A stretch of 64,000 bases of DNA from Burkholderiales bacterium (GTDB lineage Bacteria > Pseudomonadota > Gammaproteobacteria > Burkholderiales > Casimicrobiaceae), in contig JABTUF010000004.1 in assembly GCA_015075645.1 (NCBI GenBank), forward strand, positions 558,001 to 622,000, in the 5' to 3' direction. The stretch's first letter is position 1. Every line of letters starts with the position of its first letter. Of the stretch, positions 17,574 to 28,757 are shown in pieces. The notes beneath the pieces were generated by a model. That model saw only the letters and a program-made list of their open reading frames with translations. It was not told where the DNA came from and made no database searches. The position numbers and the translations under genes are program-made.

Positions 17574-20522
17574 ATGCACCGCCTGCTGGCGTGCCTGGGG
17601 CTCTGCGCGGCCTGCGCCTCGCCCGGCGCGCCCGCACAGGAGACCAACCCGCTCGGGCTCTCCTACCTCGAGACCGCGGATCTCCGCCTCATCTGGTTCG
17701 ACGGCCTCGACTATCTCGCACCGCACGCGGCGCGCACCTTCTCGAACTCGCTCGCCTGGCAGCGTGCGCGTTTCGGCTGGAAGCCCTCCGAGAAGGTCAC
17801 GGTCCTGCTCAAGGACTACGCCGACTACGGCAACGCCGCGGCGAGCGTCGCGCCGCACAGCCGCCTCATCTTCGACGTCGCGCCGCTGTCGCACGCGTTC
17901 GAGTCCTATCCCGCGACCGAGCGGCTCTACTCGCTGATGAACCACGAACTCGTGCACATCGCGCAGGGGGACATCGCGAACGCCGAGGACAACCGCTGGC
18001 GCCGGTTCTTCGGCGGCAAGGTCCAGCCGATGCCCGAACATCCGGAGACCCTGCTCTACAGCTACCTGACGGTTCCGCGCTTCACCGCGCCGCGCTGGTA
18101 CATCGAAGGCGGCGCGGTGTTCATGGAAACCTGGATGGGCGGCGGCGTCGGGCGCGCGCAGGGCGGCTACGACGAGATGGTGTTCCGGGCGATGGTGCGC
18201 GACGGCGCGCACTTCTACGATCCGCTGGGACTCGAATCGCGCGGCACGCGCTCGGACTTCCAGTTCACCGCGAACGCGTACCTCTACGGCGCGCGGTTCA
18301 TGACCTGGCTCTCGTACCGGTACGGCGCCGACCGCGTCGTCCTGTGGATCCGCCGCGACGACGACAGCGAGCGCTACTACGCCGACCAGTTCCGCAAGGT
18401 GTTCGACCGGCCGCTCGACGACGCCTGGGCCGAATGGATCGCGTTCGAGAAGGACGTCGCGCAGAGGAACAACCTCGCCGAGGTGCGCAAGCACCCGATC
18501 ACGCCGGCGAAGCGGCTCGCGGCGGGCGCGGTCGGTTCGATCTCGCGCCTCTACTACGACGAGGCGACCGGCACGCTCTACGGCGCGTTCCGCTACCCGG
18601 GCGTGGTCGAGCACGTCGGCGCGATCGACACGCGCGACGGCAGCGTGCGCCGCCTCGCCGACATCAAGCGCGCGATGCTCTACAAGGTCGCCTCGGTCGC
18701 CTGGGACCCCTCGACCGGCACGCTGTTCTTCACCAACGACAACCTCGCGTTCCGCGACCTGATGGCCGTGAACGTGAAGACGGGCGAGACGCGGATGCTG
18801 TTCGAGGACGCCCGGGTGGGCGAGATCGTCGTCAATCCGGCCGATCGCGCGATCTTCGGCGTGCGCCACGAGAACGGGCTCGCGGCGATCGTGCGGCTCG
18901 CGCCGCCCTACGACGAATGGCGGCGCGTGGCCGCCTTCCCCTACGGCAACGTGCCCTACGACCTCGACATCTCGCCCGACGGCAGGCGGCTGTCGGCGTC
19001 GGTGACCGAGAGTTCGGGCGAGCAGTTCGTGCGCGTCTGGGACATCGACCGGCTCGCCGCCGGCGACCTCGCGCCGCTCTCCGAGTTCAAGTTCGGCCAG
19101 TCGGTGCCGGAGAGCTTCGTGTTCTCGAAGGACGGGCGCTACCTGTACGGCAGCAGCTACTACACCGGCGTGTCGAACATCTTCCGCTACGAGGTCGCGA
19201 CCGGGAAGATCGAGGCGGTGTCCAACGCCGAGACCGGATTCTTCCGGCCGCTGCCGCTCTCCGACGGCCGCCTCGTCGTGCTCGACTACACCGCCGCCGG
19301 CTTCGTGCCGGCGATCATCGACCCGAAGCCGCTCGAGGACGTGAGCGCGATCACCTTCCTCGGCGCCCAGGTCGCGCAGGGTTCGCCCGAGGTCCGGACC
19401 TGGCAGGTCGGCTCGGCGAGCGCGGTCGAACTCGGCAAGACGATCGTCGACGAGGGCCCCTACAAGCCGTGGCGGCAGCTCTCGCTCGCCAACGCATTCC
19501 CCGTGCTGCAGGGATACAAGGACTCGGTGGGCGTGGGCTACCGGTTCAACGTCTCCGACCCGCTCGGCTTCGCGAACGTGGGCCTCCTCGCCGCGTACAC
19601 GCCGGACGACGACCTGCCGCAGGACGAGCGCACGCACATCGCGATCGACGCGAACTACCTCGGATGGCGCGGGTCGCTCTCGTGGAACCGCTCGAACTTC
19701 TACGACCTCTTCGGGCCGACGAAGCGGAGCCGCAAGGGGCTCGCGGCGACGATCGGCTACGACCATCTGCTGATCTGGGACGATCCGCGGCGGCTCACGC
19801 TCAAGCTCGACCTCGGGTACTACGACAAGATCGACACGCTGCCCAACGCGCAGAACGTCGCGACGACCTCCGACCAGCTCACGACCGCGTCGGCGGGGCT
19901 CTTCTACACCGACGTGCGCCGCTCGATCGGCGCGGTCGACGACGAGAAGGGCATCGCGTGGAACGCGGTCGCGACGGTCAACCGCACCGCCGGCGAGACG
20001 CTGTGGCAGTTGCGCGGCGGGCTCGACCTGGGCTTCGCGCTGCCGCTGCCGAACTCGTCGATCTGGCTGCGCACCGCGGCCGGCATCGCGACCGACGACC
20101 GCGACAATCCGGTCGCGCCGTTCTACTTCGGCGCGTTCGGCAACAACTACGTCGACAGCGGCGCGGTCAAGCGCTACCGCGAGTGGCACGCGTTCCCCGG
20201 CTTCGACATCGACGAGATCTCGGGCATCACGTTCGTGCGCCCGATGCTCGAATGGAACCTGCCGCCGGTCGCGTTCGAGTCGGTCGGCGGGCCGGTCTTC
20301 CACCTGCAGTGGCTGCGCCCGGCGGTGTTCGGCTCGGTGCTGTGGACCGATCCCGACCGTCCGGCCCGGCGCCAGGACTACCAGAACGTCGGCGGGCAGG
20401 CCGACTTCCACTTCTCGCTCCTGCACTGGTACGACATGACGTTCTCGATCGGCTACGCGGCGGGGTACCGGGGCGGCCGCTACGCCGGCGACGAGTGGAT
20501 GGTCTCGCTCAAGATCATGTGA
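17574..20522 (+). CDS. Exported gluzincin-like peptidase / beta-propeller / C-terminal barrel protein
   Basis: A 982-residue exported protein not assignable to a named protein. After a signal peptide ending in GAPAQE comes a zinc-peptidase-like region with HELVH (124-128) and a later Glu in RWYIEGGAVFME (Glu178), the gluzincin ligand pattern. The middle part (about 320-640) has repeats such as LDISPDGRRLS and FVFSKDGRYLYGSSYY, typical of TolB/WD40-like propellers. The last 300 residues alternate aromatic and polar residues (FHFSLLHWYDMTFSIGYAAG), as in an outer-membrane barrel, though the chain ends in Met rather than Phe. Start ATG 17574 follows GGAG and gives a good signal peptide. The stop overlaps the PrsW start. 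Confidence 0.7.
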   Translation: MHRLLACLGLCAACASPGAPAQETNPLGLSYLETADLRLIWFDGLDYLAPHAARTFSNSLAWQRARFGWKPSEKVTVLLKDYADYGNAAASVAPHSRLIFDVAPLSHAFESYPATERLYSLMNHELVHIAQGDIANAEDNRWRRFFGGKVQPMPEHPETLLYSYLTVPRFTAPRWYIEGGAVFMETWMGGGVGRAQGGYDEMVFRAMVRDGAHFYDPLGLESRGTRSDFQFTANAYLYGARFMTWLSYRYGADRVVLWIRRDDDSERYYADQFRKVFDRPLDDAWAEWIAFEKDVAQRNNLAEVRKHPITPAKRLAAGAVGSISRLYYDEATGTLYGAFRYPGVVEHVGAIDTRDGSVRRLADIKRAMLYKVASVAWDPSTGTLFFTNDNLAFRDLMAVNVKTGETRMLFEDARVGEIVVNPADRAIFGVRHENGLAAIVRLAPPYDEWRRVAAFPYGNVPYDLDISPDGRRLSASVTESSGEQFVRVWDIDRLAAGDLAPLSEFKFGQSVPESFVFSKDGRYLYGSSYYTGVSNIFRYEVATGKIEAVSNAETGFFRPLPLSDGRLVVLDYTAAGFVPAIIDPKPLEDVSAITFLGAQVAQGSPEVRTWQVGSASAVELGKTIVDEGPYKPWRQLSLANAFPVLQGYKDSVGVGYRFNVSDPLGFANVGLLAAYTPDDDLPQDERTHIAIDANYLGWRGSLSWNRSNFYDLFGPTKRSRKGLAATIGYDHLLIWDDPRRLTLKLDLGYYDKIDTLPNAQNVATTSDQLTTASAGLFYTDVRRSIGAVDDEKGIAWNAVATVNRTAGETLWQLRGGLDLGFALPLPNSSIWLRTAAGIATDDRDNPVAPFYFGAFGNNYVDSGAVKRYREWHAFPGFDIDEISGITFVRPMLEWNLPPVAFESVGGPVFHLQWLRPAVFGSVLWTDPDRPARRQDYQNVGGQADFHFSLLHWYDMTFSIGYAAGYRGGRYAGDEWMVSLKIM

Positions 20523-21535
20523 TGTCGGGCACTCTCCTGTCGCACGCGCTGGTCGGCCTGTTGCCGGTGGTCCTGTTCCTGCTCGTGCTCCTGTGGCTCG
20601 ACAGCTACAAGCTCGTCTCGATGCGCCTCGTGCTCGCGGTGACGCTCTGCGGCGTCGCCGCCGCGGTCGCGTGCTATTTCGTCAACGGCTGGCTCGTCGG
20701 GGTGCTCGCGCTCGACGTCGCGACCTACGCGCGCACGCTCGGACCGGCGGTCGAGGAGGCCGCGAAGGGGCTCGTCGTCGTCGCGCTGATCCGCGCGAAC
20801 CGCGTCGGGTTCCTCGTCGACGCCGCGATCTGCGGCTTCGCGGTGGGCGCCGGGTTCGCGATGGTCGAGAACCTGCAGTACCAGCGCCTGCTGCCCGACG
20901 CCGGACTCGCGACCTGGATCGTGCGGGGCTTCGGCACCGCGATCATGCACGGAGGCGTCACCGCGATCTTCGCGATGATGGGCCTGACGCTCCTCGAGAA
21001 GGCGGAGCGCGCCGGCATCGCCGCCTTCGTGCCGGGCTACGCGCTCGCCGTCGCGCTGCACGCGGCGTTCAATCTCCTCGGCGGCTCGCCGCGCGCCGCG
21101 ACGCTCGCGGTGCTGCTGGTGCTGCCGCCGCTCATGTTCGTCGTGTTCCAGCGGAGCGAGCGCGCGGTGGGCGCCTGGCTGGGGCGCGGCTTCGACGCCG
21201 ACGCGGCGATGCTCGCGTCGATCAACTCGGGGCGCTTCGCCGATTCGCCGGCCGGCCGCTACCTCGAGAGCCTGCGGCGGCGCTTTCGCGGGCCGGTCGT
21301 CGCCGATCTCCTGTGCTACCTGCGGCTGCACACCGAACTCGCGCTCCGCGCGAAGGGCGTGCTGATGATGCGCGAGAACGGCTTCGACGCGCCGGTCGAC
21401 GAGGCGACGCGCGACAAGTTCGCCGAGATGGACTATCTCGAGTCGAGCATCGGGCGCACCGGGCTCCTCGCGCTGAAGCCGATGCTGCACATGAGCCATC
21501 GCGACCTCTGGCAGCTCCACATGCTGGGGAAGTAG
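20522..21535 (+). CDS. PrsW-family intramembrane metalloprotease
   Basis: A 337-residue polytopic membrane protein. The PrsW motifs are complete: EExxK (Glu78, Glu79, Lys82), GFAMVENLQY with Glu116, MHG with His143 and HAAFN with His180. Family members cut membrane-bound regulators; PrsW of Bacillus clips an anti-sigma factor. About 120 soluble residues follow the membrane part. The start shares one base with the stop of the large exported protein upstream (TGATG), so the two are translated together. The target is unknown. The anti-sigma factor 5 kb upstream is one candidate, by inference only. Confidence 0.9.
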   Translation: MSGTLLSHALVGLLPVVLFLLVLLWLDSYKLVSMRLVLAVTLCGVAAAVACYFVNGWLVGVLALDVATYARTLGPAVEEAAKGLVVVALIRANRVGFLVDAAICGFAVGAGFAMVENLQYQRLLPDAGLATWIVRGFGTAIMHGGVTAIFAMMGLTLLEKAERAGIAAFVPGYALAVALHAAFNLLGGSPRAATLAVLLVLPPLMFVVFQRSERAVGAWLGRGFDADAAMLASINSGRFADSPAGRYLESLRRRFRGPVVADLLCYLRLHTELALRAKGVLMMRENGFDAPVDEATRDKFAEMDYLESSIGRTGLLALKPMLHMSHRDLWQLHMLGK

Positions 21536-21560
21536 CCGACGTCGCGGCGCGTTCGATGCC

Positions 21561-21578
21561 CCCGTGATCGATCACGGG
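21561..21578. terminator. Perfect 18-bp palindrome between convergent genes
   Basis: CCCGTGATCGATCACGGG is fully self-complementary. It lies 25 bp after the PrsW stop and 52 bp from the VapC stop on the other strand. It may act as a two-way terminator hairpin, but there is no T-run. A protein-binding site is the alternative. Confidence 0.45.
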
Positions 21579-21630
21579 CACCGCGCGCCGGAGGCGTTCG
21601 ACCGGCCCCTGCGTCATCGGCAAGGGGTCG

Positions 21631-22038
21631 TCACGCGCCTTCCGGAGCGATCAGCGCGACCGTCGGGAAGTAGTTGCGGTAGCGTCGCGCGTCGCGCGTG
21701 AGCAGGTTCCAGTCCTGGACTGCGGCGTGCGCGCCGATGAAGAAGTCGGGAAGCACGTTGGACTTGTTGCCGCCCTCGCGGCGGTACCTCAGGAACGCCC
21801 GGCCCGCGAGGAACAGCGCGGGGCGCGGCAGTTCGTGCACGGCCAGGCCCATCTCCTCGATGGCGGAATCCAGCGCCGGCACCGAATCGAATGCCAACGA
21901 CAGTTCCGCGTAGATGACCGGATTGATGGCGAGGTCGTGCGCCTTCGACTGGGCGCGCAACTGGCGCAACGACCACTCGGCCCACGCCGGATCGTTCTCC
22001 AGCACGTCCAGCAGGACGTTGGTGTCGACGAGCACCAT
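21631..22038 (-). CDS. PIN-domain toxin (VapC-like)
   Basis: A 135-residue PIN-domain endoribonuclease, the toxin of a toxin-antitoxin pair. The metal-binding acids are visible in VDTNVLLDVLE (N-terminus), YAELS (residues 43-47), and LPDFFIGAHA with LLTRDARRY near the C-terminus. It would cleave RNA when the antitoxin is lost. It follows the AbrB-type antitoxin gene with a 58-bp gap. Both are transcribed from the operator region near 22380. Confidence 0.93.
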   Translation of the reverse strand: MVLVDTNVLLDVLENDPAWAEWSLRQLRAQSKAHDLAINPVIYAELSLAFDSVPALDSAIEEMGLAVHELPRPALFLAGRAFLRYRREGGNKSNVLPDFFIGAHAAVQDWNLLTRDARRYRNYFPTVALIAPEGA

Positions 22039-22096
22039 CGACGGGTCAGGGGCCGTGAATGAATCCGGCGGGGTCGCGAGGTTCCTTCACGGCCAC

Positions 22097-22351
22097 TCAG
22101 TCCTCGCCGCGGAGCAGGGCCATCAGGTCGTCGGTGCGCCACTTCACCTGCGCCTTGCCGCGCGCCGCTTCGAAGCGATCACGCTTGACTCCGCCTGCGC
22201 CCCTCGCGCCTCGCCCGCCTGCCTTGCTGACCACGACCTGGCCTTCGCGATTGACGCCGAACTCCACGCCATCCCCGGGCGCGAGGCGCAGCGCGTCGCG
22301 CACCTTCTTCGGGATGGTGACCTGGCCCTTCACCGTCATCGTGGTCGCCAC
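22097..22351 (-). CDS. AbrB/SpoVT-type antitoxin (VapB-like)
   Basis: An 84-residue antitoxin. The N-terminal swapped-hairpin DNA-binding domain reads [17 protein letters not shown] and [10 protein letters not shown]. The C-terminal part (about 48-84) would wrap the toxin. GTG 22351 is taken as the start because AGGAG precedes it by about 6 bp; ATG 22339 is the alternative and removes four residues. A clear inverted repeat 17 bp upstream is the likely autoregulatory site. Confidence 0.9.
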   Translation of the reverse strand: MATTMTVKGQVTIPKKVRDALRLAPGDGVEFGVNREGQVVVSKAGGRGARGAGGVKRDRFEAARGKAQVKWRTDDLMALLRGED

Positions 22352-22368
22352 GGGCGGCTCCTGTGCAG

Positions 22369-22395
22369 GTAATACCTGATCGACGATTGTATTAC
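22369..22395. promoter_or_regulatory. Inverted-repeat operator of the toxin-antitoxin operon
   Basis: GTAATAC (22369-22375) and GTATTAC (22389-22395) are perfect 7-bp arms with a 13-bp spacer, so their centres are 20 bp apart, about two helical turns. The repeat sits directly upstream of the antitoxin's ribosome site, in a local AT-rich patch. Binding by the AbrB-type antitoxin is inferred. Confidence 0.7.
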
Positions 22396-22575
22396 ATCCG
22401 CCCCGAAGCAGCGACCGGCGTGCGAAGGCGTTCCGGTTCGTGGTATGATCCGGGCTGCGGCATTCGTTCCAGTCCTCCTGCCGCAGTCGATTCCGACCTC
22501 CGCTTCATACCCCGCCTGGTCATGACTGGCCGCTCCGACGGAGCGACTGGCCTCGCATCGCTCGAAGGTTTCACC

Positions 22576-24000
22576 ATGTCGTTTCAATCGCTCGGCCTGT
22601 CCGACGCGCTCGTGCGCGCCGTCGCCGAACAGGGCTACACCCGTCCCACCCCGATCCAGGCGCAAGCCATTCCCGCCGTCCTCACCGGCGGCGACCTCCT
22701 CGCCGGCGCGCAGACCGGCACCGGCAAGACGGCCGGCTTCGTGCTGCCGATGCTGCAGCGCCTGTCCGCCGCTCCGGCCGCGCGCGCGCCGTCGGGCGGC
22801 CGCGGAGCGCGCACGCCGGTACGCGCGCTCGTCGTCACGCCGACGCGCGAACTCGCCGCGCAGGTCGAGTCGTCGATCCGCGCCTACGGCAAGCACCTGC
22901 GCTTCCGCTCGATGACGCTGTTCGGCGGCGTCGGCTTCGGGCCGCAGGTCGAGCAACTGAAGCGCGGCGTCGACATCATCGTCGCCACGCCGGGCCGGCT
23001 CATCGACCACGCGGGCGAGCGCAACGTCGACCTGTCGACGGTCGAGATCCTCGTGCTCGACGAGGCGGACCGGATGCTCGACATGGGCTTCCTGCCGGAC
23101 ATCCGCCGCATCCTCGCGCTCCTCCCGGCGAAGCGGCAGAACCTGCTGTTCTCGGCGACCTTCCCCGACGAGATCCGCGCGCTGGCCGAGCGCCTGCTCG
23201 AACGTCCGCGCACGATCGAGGTCACGCCGCCCAACTCGACCGTCGACGCGATCCGGCAGAGGGTCCTCGCCGTCGGCCGCGACCGCAAGCGCGAACTGCT
23301 GTCGTGGATGATCGGACGCCACCGCTGGGAGCAGGTGCTCGTGTTCACGCGCACCAAGCACGGTGCCGACAAGCTCGCGCAGGCGCTCGAGCGCGACGGC
23401 ATCCGAGCGCAGGCGATCCACGGCAACAAGAGCCAGGGCGCCCGCACCCGCGCGCTCGCCGGCTTCAAGGACGGCGAGGTGAACGTGCTGGTCGCGACCG
23501 ACATCGCGGCGCGCGGCATCGACATCGCCGAGCTGCCGCGCGTGGTCAACTACGATCTCCCGAACGTGCCCGAGGACTACGTGCACCGGATCGGCCGCAC
23601 CGGCCGCGCCGGCGCCGACGGCGAGGCGATCTCGCTCGTCTGCGTCGACGAGCACGATTTCCTTCGCGACATCGAGCGCCTGATCCGGCGCACGCTGCCG
23701 CGCGAAACGATCGAAGGCTTCGAGCCGGATCCGGCCGAGCGCGCGCAGCCGGTCTTCGCGAAGCAGCGCGGCCGCGGCCACGGTCACGGCGGGCACGCTC
23801 CGCACGCGCACGCACGCGAGAAGGCCGCTCCGCGCGGCCACGGCCGCCCGGCCGCTCACGGCAAGGCCGCAGGCCAGGTCGAGCGGCGCGCGCCTGCGCA
23901 CGCGCAGGGGCAGCGGTCGTCCGGCGGCCCGGCAGGCGGACGCACGCACGGCGCGCCGCGCAGCGGAAACGCGCAGCGGCGTCGCGGCACCTCGCGCTGA
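22576..24000 (+). CDS. rhlE: DEAD-box RNA helicase RhlE
   Basis: A 474-residue ATP-dependent RNA helicase used in ribosome assembly and RNA turnover. It has the Q motif ([14 protein letters not shown]), motif I (AQTGTGKT), PTRELA, the DEAD box ([13 protein letters not shown]), SAT, and motif VI ([10 protein letters not shown]). The last about 90 residues are a basic His/Gly/Arg-rich tail, as in RhlE proteins, for RNA binding. ATG 22576 is chosen at the start of the family homology. A TATGAT (22444-22449) gives a possible -10 and a leader of about 120 nt. Such leaders often regulate helicases, but no specific element is seen. Confidence 0.95.
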   Translation: MSFQSLGLSDALVRAVAEQGYTRPTPIQAQAIPAVLTGGDLLAGAQTGTGKTAGFVLPMLQRLSAAPAARAPSGGRGARTPVRALVVTPTRELAAQVESSIRAYGKHLRFRSMTLFGGVGFGPQVEQLKRGVDIIVATPGRLIDHAGERNVDLSTVEILVLDEADRMLDMGFLPDIRRILALLPAKRQNLLFSATFPDEIRALAERLLERPRTIEVTPPNSTVDAIRQRVLAVGRDRKRELLSWMIGRHRWEQVLVFTRTKHGADKLAQALERDGIRAQAIHGNKSQGARTRALAGFKDGEVNVLVATDIAARGIDIAELPRVVNYDLPNVPEDYVHRIGRTGRAGADGEAISLVCVDEHDFLRDIERLIRRTLPRETIEGFEPDPAERAQPVFAKQRGRGHGHGGHAPHAHAREKAAPRGHGRPAAHGKAAGQVERRAPAHAQGQRSSGGPAGGRTHGAPRSGNAQRRRGTSR

Positions 24001-24009
24001 CGCGGAGCG

Positions 24010-25830
<1,821 letters not shown>

Positions 25831-25909
25831 CGGCGCGATTGTAGGCGTGAGCGCGGGCGCGGCCGCTCGCGCTATAGTGGACGACCCGACGACGGATGTT
25901 CACGGCGCG

Positions 25910-26275
25910 ATGCTCTCCCACCACCTCGACCGCGACCGGGGCGTGCTGACGCTCGCGCCGTCGGGCTCGCTTCGCTCGGCCGACTTCGCGGCGGTGGCGG
26001 CGGAAGTGGATCCGTGGATCGCCGAGCACGGCGCGCTCGAGGGCGTGCTGATCCACGCGAGGGCGTTCCCCGGCTGGGAGAACTTCGCCGGATTCCTCGG
26101 GCACGTCGGGTTCGTGCGCGACCACGCCGCCAAGGTCCGTCGCCTCGCCTTCGCGTCCGACAGCCCGCTGCTCGCGTTCGCCCCGCAGGTCGCGCGCTTC
26201 TTCGTGCGGGCGGAGGTGCGCCATTTCGCCTGGGCCGAGTGCGACGCCGCGGCGGCGTGGCTCGCGGCCCCCTGA
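25910..26275 (+). CDS. SpoIIAA-like (DUF3478) protein
   Basis: A 121-residue protein of the SpoIIAA-like superfamily, a STAS-related fold without the phosphorylatable serine. FPGWENFAGFLGHVGFVRDH and RLAFASDSPLL match the usual pattern, and the end (FAWAECDAAAAWLAAP) is typical. The function is not known; some members bind lipophilic ligands. TATAGT at 25873-25878 may be a -10. The downstream glycosyltransferase gene starts 5 bp after its stop, so the two are likely co-transcribed. Confidence 0.85.
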   Translation: MLSHHLDRDRGVLTLAPSGSLRSADFAAVAAEVDPWIAEHGALEGVLIHARAFPGWENFAGFLGHVGFVRDHAAKVRRLAFASDSPLLAFAPQVARFFVRAEVRHFAWAECDAAAAWLAAP

Positions 26276-26279
26276 CGCG

Positions 26280-27545
26280 GTGGCGGGCGGGAATGCGTCG
26301 GCCCGCGAGCGCGGGCTCGCGGCCTTCGGCGCGAAGCGCTTCGACGATGCGCTCGACGCTGCCCGCGAGTGGATCGCCGCGGCGCCCGACGCACCGGGCC
26401 CGCATCAGCTCGCCGGGCAGGCGCTCGCGCGGCTGGGGCGGCCAGCGGAGGCCGCGGCTGCGTTCGAGGCGGCGGAGGAGCGCGGCGGCGGTCCCGCGTG
26501 CGCGTTCAACGCCGGCAGCGCGTGGCAGGCGACCGGCGATCTCACGCGCGCACGCCACGCGCTGCACCGCGCGGCCGCCGCGCACGTCGAACTCGGCGCG
26601 AACGCGCTCGCGCTCGGCCGCGCACTGATCGACCTCGGCGAGCGTGGTCTCGCCGGACGCGTGCTCGCCGCGCTGGCCCGGCGCGACGCCACGGCGCATG
26701 CCGCGATGCAGTCGATCGTCCGGCTGGCCGCGGACGATCGCGGCGCCGCGGGCGGTGCGCCCGCGGTCGGACCTCCCGGCCCGATGGCTCCGCCGTCGTC
26801 ATGGTCGTTCGTGGTGTGCAGCATCGACCGCGCGAAGTTCGAGGCGGTCAGCGCGACCTTCGCCATGCGTTTCGCGGGCGTGGCGCACGAGGTGATCCGG
26901 ATTCCCGACGCCCGCTCGCTGTGCGAGGGCTACGCGCGCGGGCTCGCCCGCTCCGGCGGCGAGGCCGTCGTGTTCTGCCACGACGACATCGACCTGCTCG
27001 CGCCCGACGTCGCCACGCGGCTCGCCACGCATCTCACGCACCACGACATCGTCGGCGTCGCCGGGGCGACGCGGGTGACCGGCCCGGCGGTGTTCTGGGC
27101 CGGCCACCCGTGGCTCCACGGCTGGGTCAGCTACCGCGAGAGCGGGCGCGCCGGCTACGAGGTGACCGCGATGAGCCTCGCGCAGCCGCTCGTGGGGGAC
27201 ATCGCCGCGCTCGACGGCGTGTTCATCGCATGCCGGCGCGAGGCGGCGCTCGCGACCGGGTTCGACGCGGCGACCTTCGACGGTTTCCACTTCTACGATC
27301 TCGACTTCAGCTACCGCGCGCACCTCGCGGGGCGACGCCTCGCCGTCGCCTGCGACCTGGGCCTCGTGCACATGTCGAAGGGGTCGTTCGGCGCCGACTG
27401 GAGCCGCTACGCCGGGCGCTTCCGCGCGAAGTTCCCCGCGCTCGCGGCGCCGCAGGGCTCGCCGCACTTCTACGCCGCCCGCGTGCCGGGGCCCGCCGAC
27501 GTGCTGGCGTTCCAGCGGCGGCTCGCCGAACTCGCCACCGCGTAG
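26280..27545 (+). CDS. TPR-containing glycosyltransferase-like protein
   Basis: A 421-residue protein. Residues about 1-150 form TPR-like helical repeats (REWIAAAPDAPGPHQLAGQA, RLGRPAEAAAAFEAAEERGG). From about 175 there is a glycosyltransferase-2-like domain: WSFVVCSIDRAKF, VVFCHDDIDLLAPD (DxD-type metal site), then FDGFHFYDLDFSYRAHLAG with VACDLGLVHMSKGSFG. It may transfer a sugar to a protein or surface polymer; acceptor and donor are unknown. It starts with GTG 26280, because no ATG precedes the domain in frame. The gshB gene follows after 33 bp. Confidence 0.8.
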   Translation: MAGGNASARERGLAAFGAKRFDDALDAAREWIAAAPDAPGPHQLAGQALARLGRPAEAAAAFEAAEERGGGPACAFNAGSAWQATGDLTRARHALHRAAAAHVELGANALALGRALIDLGERGLAGRVLAALARRDATAHAAMQSIVRLAADDRGAAGGAPAVGPPGPMAPPSSWSFVVCSIDRAKFEAVSATFAMRFAGVAHEVIRIPDARSLCEGYARGLARSGGEAVVFCHDDIDLLAPDVATRLATHLTHHDIVGVAGATRVTGPAVFWAGHPWLHGWVSYRESGRAGYEVTAMSLAQPLVGDIAALDGVFIACRREAALATGFDAATFDGFHFYDLDFSYRAHLAGRRLAVACDLGLVHMSKGSFGADWSRYAGRFRAKFPALAAPQGSPHFYAARVPGPADVLAFQRRLAELATA

Positions 27546-27578
27546 AATGCGATCGCCCCCGCCACGATCGCCCGACCG

Positions 27579-28529
27579 ATGGATATCGCATTCGTCGTCG
27601 ACCCGCTGCACGAACTCAAGGCCTACAAGGATTCGAGCGTCGCGATGATGCGCGCGCTCGCGCGCCGCGGGCACCGCGTCTTCGCCATGCTGCAGGGCGA
27701 CCTCGCCTGGGCCGACGGCACGACGAGCGCGCTCGCGAGCGAACTCTCGGTCGGCGACGACGACCACGACTGGTACAGCGCGCTGCCGCCGTCGCGCCGC
27801 CGCCTCGCCGCGTTCGACGCGACGATCATGCGCAAGGACCCGCCGTTCGACATGGAGTACGTCTACTCGACCTACCTGCTCGAGCGGGCGGAGGGCGAGG
27901 GCGCGCGCGTCTACAACCGCCCGCGGTCGATCCGCGACCACAACGAGAAGTTCGCGATCGCGAAGTTCGGCCGCTTCGTCGCGCCGACGCTCGTCACGCG
28001 CGACGCCGCGCTCGTGCACGCGTTCATCGACGAGCACCGCGACACGGTCGTGAAGCCGCTCGACGGGATGGGCGGCACCTCGGTGTTCCGGGTGCGCGCC
28101 GACGACCCCAACCGCAACGTGATCGTCGAGACGGTCGGGCAGGAAGGCGCGCGCAGCGTCATGGCGCAGCGCTTCATCCCCGAGATCGCGGAAGGCGACA
28201 AGCGCATCCTCGTCATCGCCGGCGAGCCGGTGCCCTACGCCCTCGCGCGCATCCCGAAGGCAGGCGAGACGCGCGGCAATCTCGCGGCGGGCGGACGCGG
28301 CGTCGCGCGAGCGCTCACCGCGCGCGACCGCGAGATCGCCGAGGCGCTCGGGCCCGCGCTCTGGGCCGAGGGCCTCCTCGTCGTGGGGCTCGACGTGATC
28401 GGCGAACACCTGACCGAAGTCAACGTGACGAGCCCGACCTGCTTCGTCGAGATCGCGGCGCAGACCGGCTTCGACGTGGCGGGCATGTTCGCCGAGCGCC
28501 TCGAGCGCGCGGCGGGCGCGCGAACGTAG
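27579..28529 (+). CDS. gshB: Glutathione synthase
   Basis: A 316-residue ATP-grasp ligase that joins gamma-glutamylcysteine and glycine to make glutathione in the cytosol. Family motifs are IAFVVDPLHELKAYKDSSVA, TIMRKDPPFDMEYVYSTYLL, the ATP-grasp stretch VVKPLDGMGGTSVFRV, QRFIPEIAEGDKRILV, and ETRGNLAAGG with DVIGEHLTEVNVTSPT. TAGAAT at 27543-27548, across the previous stop, is a possible -10. The location before EIIA-Man, HPr and Enzyme I genes is common in betaproteobacteria. Confidence 0.97.
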   Translation: MDIAFVVDPLHELKAYKDSSVAMMRALARRGHRVFAMLQGDLAWADGTTSALASELSVGDDDHDWYSALPPSRRRLAAFDATIMRKDPPFDMEYVYSTYLLERAEGEGARVYNRPRSIRDHNEKFAIAKFGRFVAPTLVTRDAALVHAFIDEHRDTVVKPLDGMGGTSVFRVRADDPNRNVIVETVGQEGARSVMAQRFIPEIAEGDKRILVIAGEPVPYALARIPKAGETRGNLAAGGRGVARALTARDREIAEALGPALWAEGLLVVGLDVIGEHLTEVNVTSPTCFVEIAAQTGFDVAGMFAERLERAAGART

Positions 28530-28757
28530 CGTCCGCGCTCCGCGCCGGCCCCGGACCGGGCGGACGCGGCTCGACTTCGCCGGCTCTGCTGCATCGCCGC
28601 ATCCCGCGGGGTGGCCGGACGGTTGCTTCGCGGCCGAGACGTCGTGAATGGGGGCCGCGAGGCCGCGCTCGCCGCGGGGTTGCGCAGGACTTCGCCGGGT
28701 CGCGTGCTACCATCGGCCGACGCCGCCGTGCTCGTCAGGGAAGCGCGGCGCGACCGC

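Noticed and set aside
17202..20426. A 1074-codon open frame on the minus strand
   Set aside because: It lies antisense to the large exported protein and has no recognisable motif or start signal. It is a shadow of the plus-strand gene.
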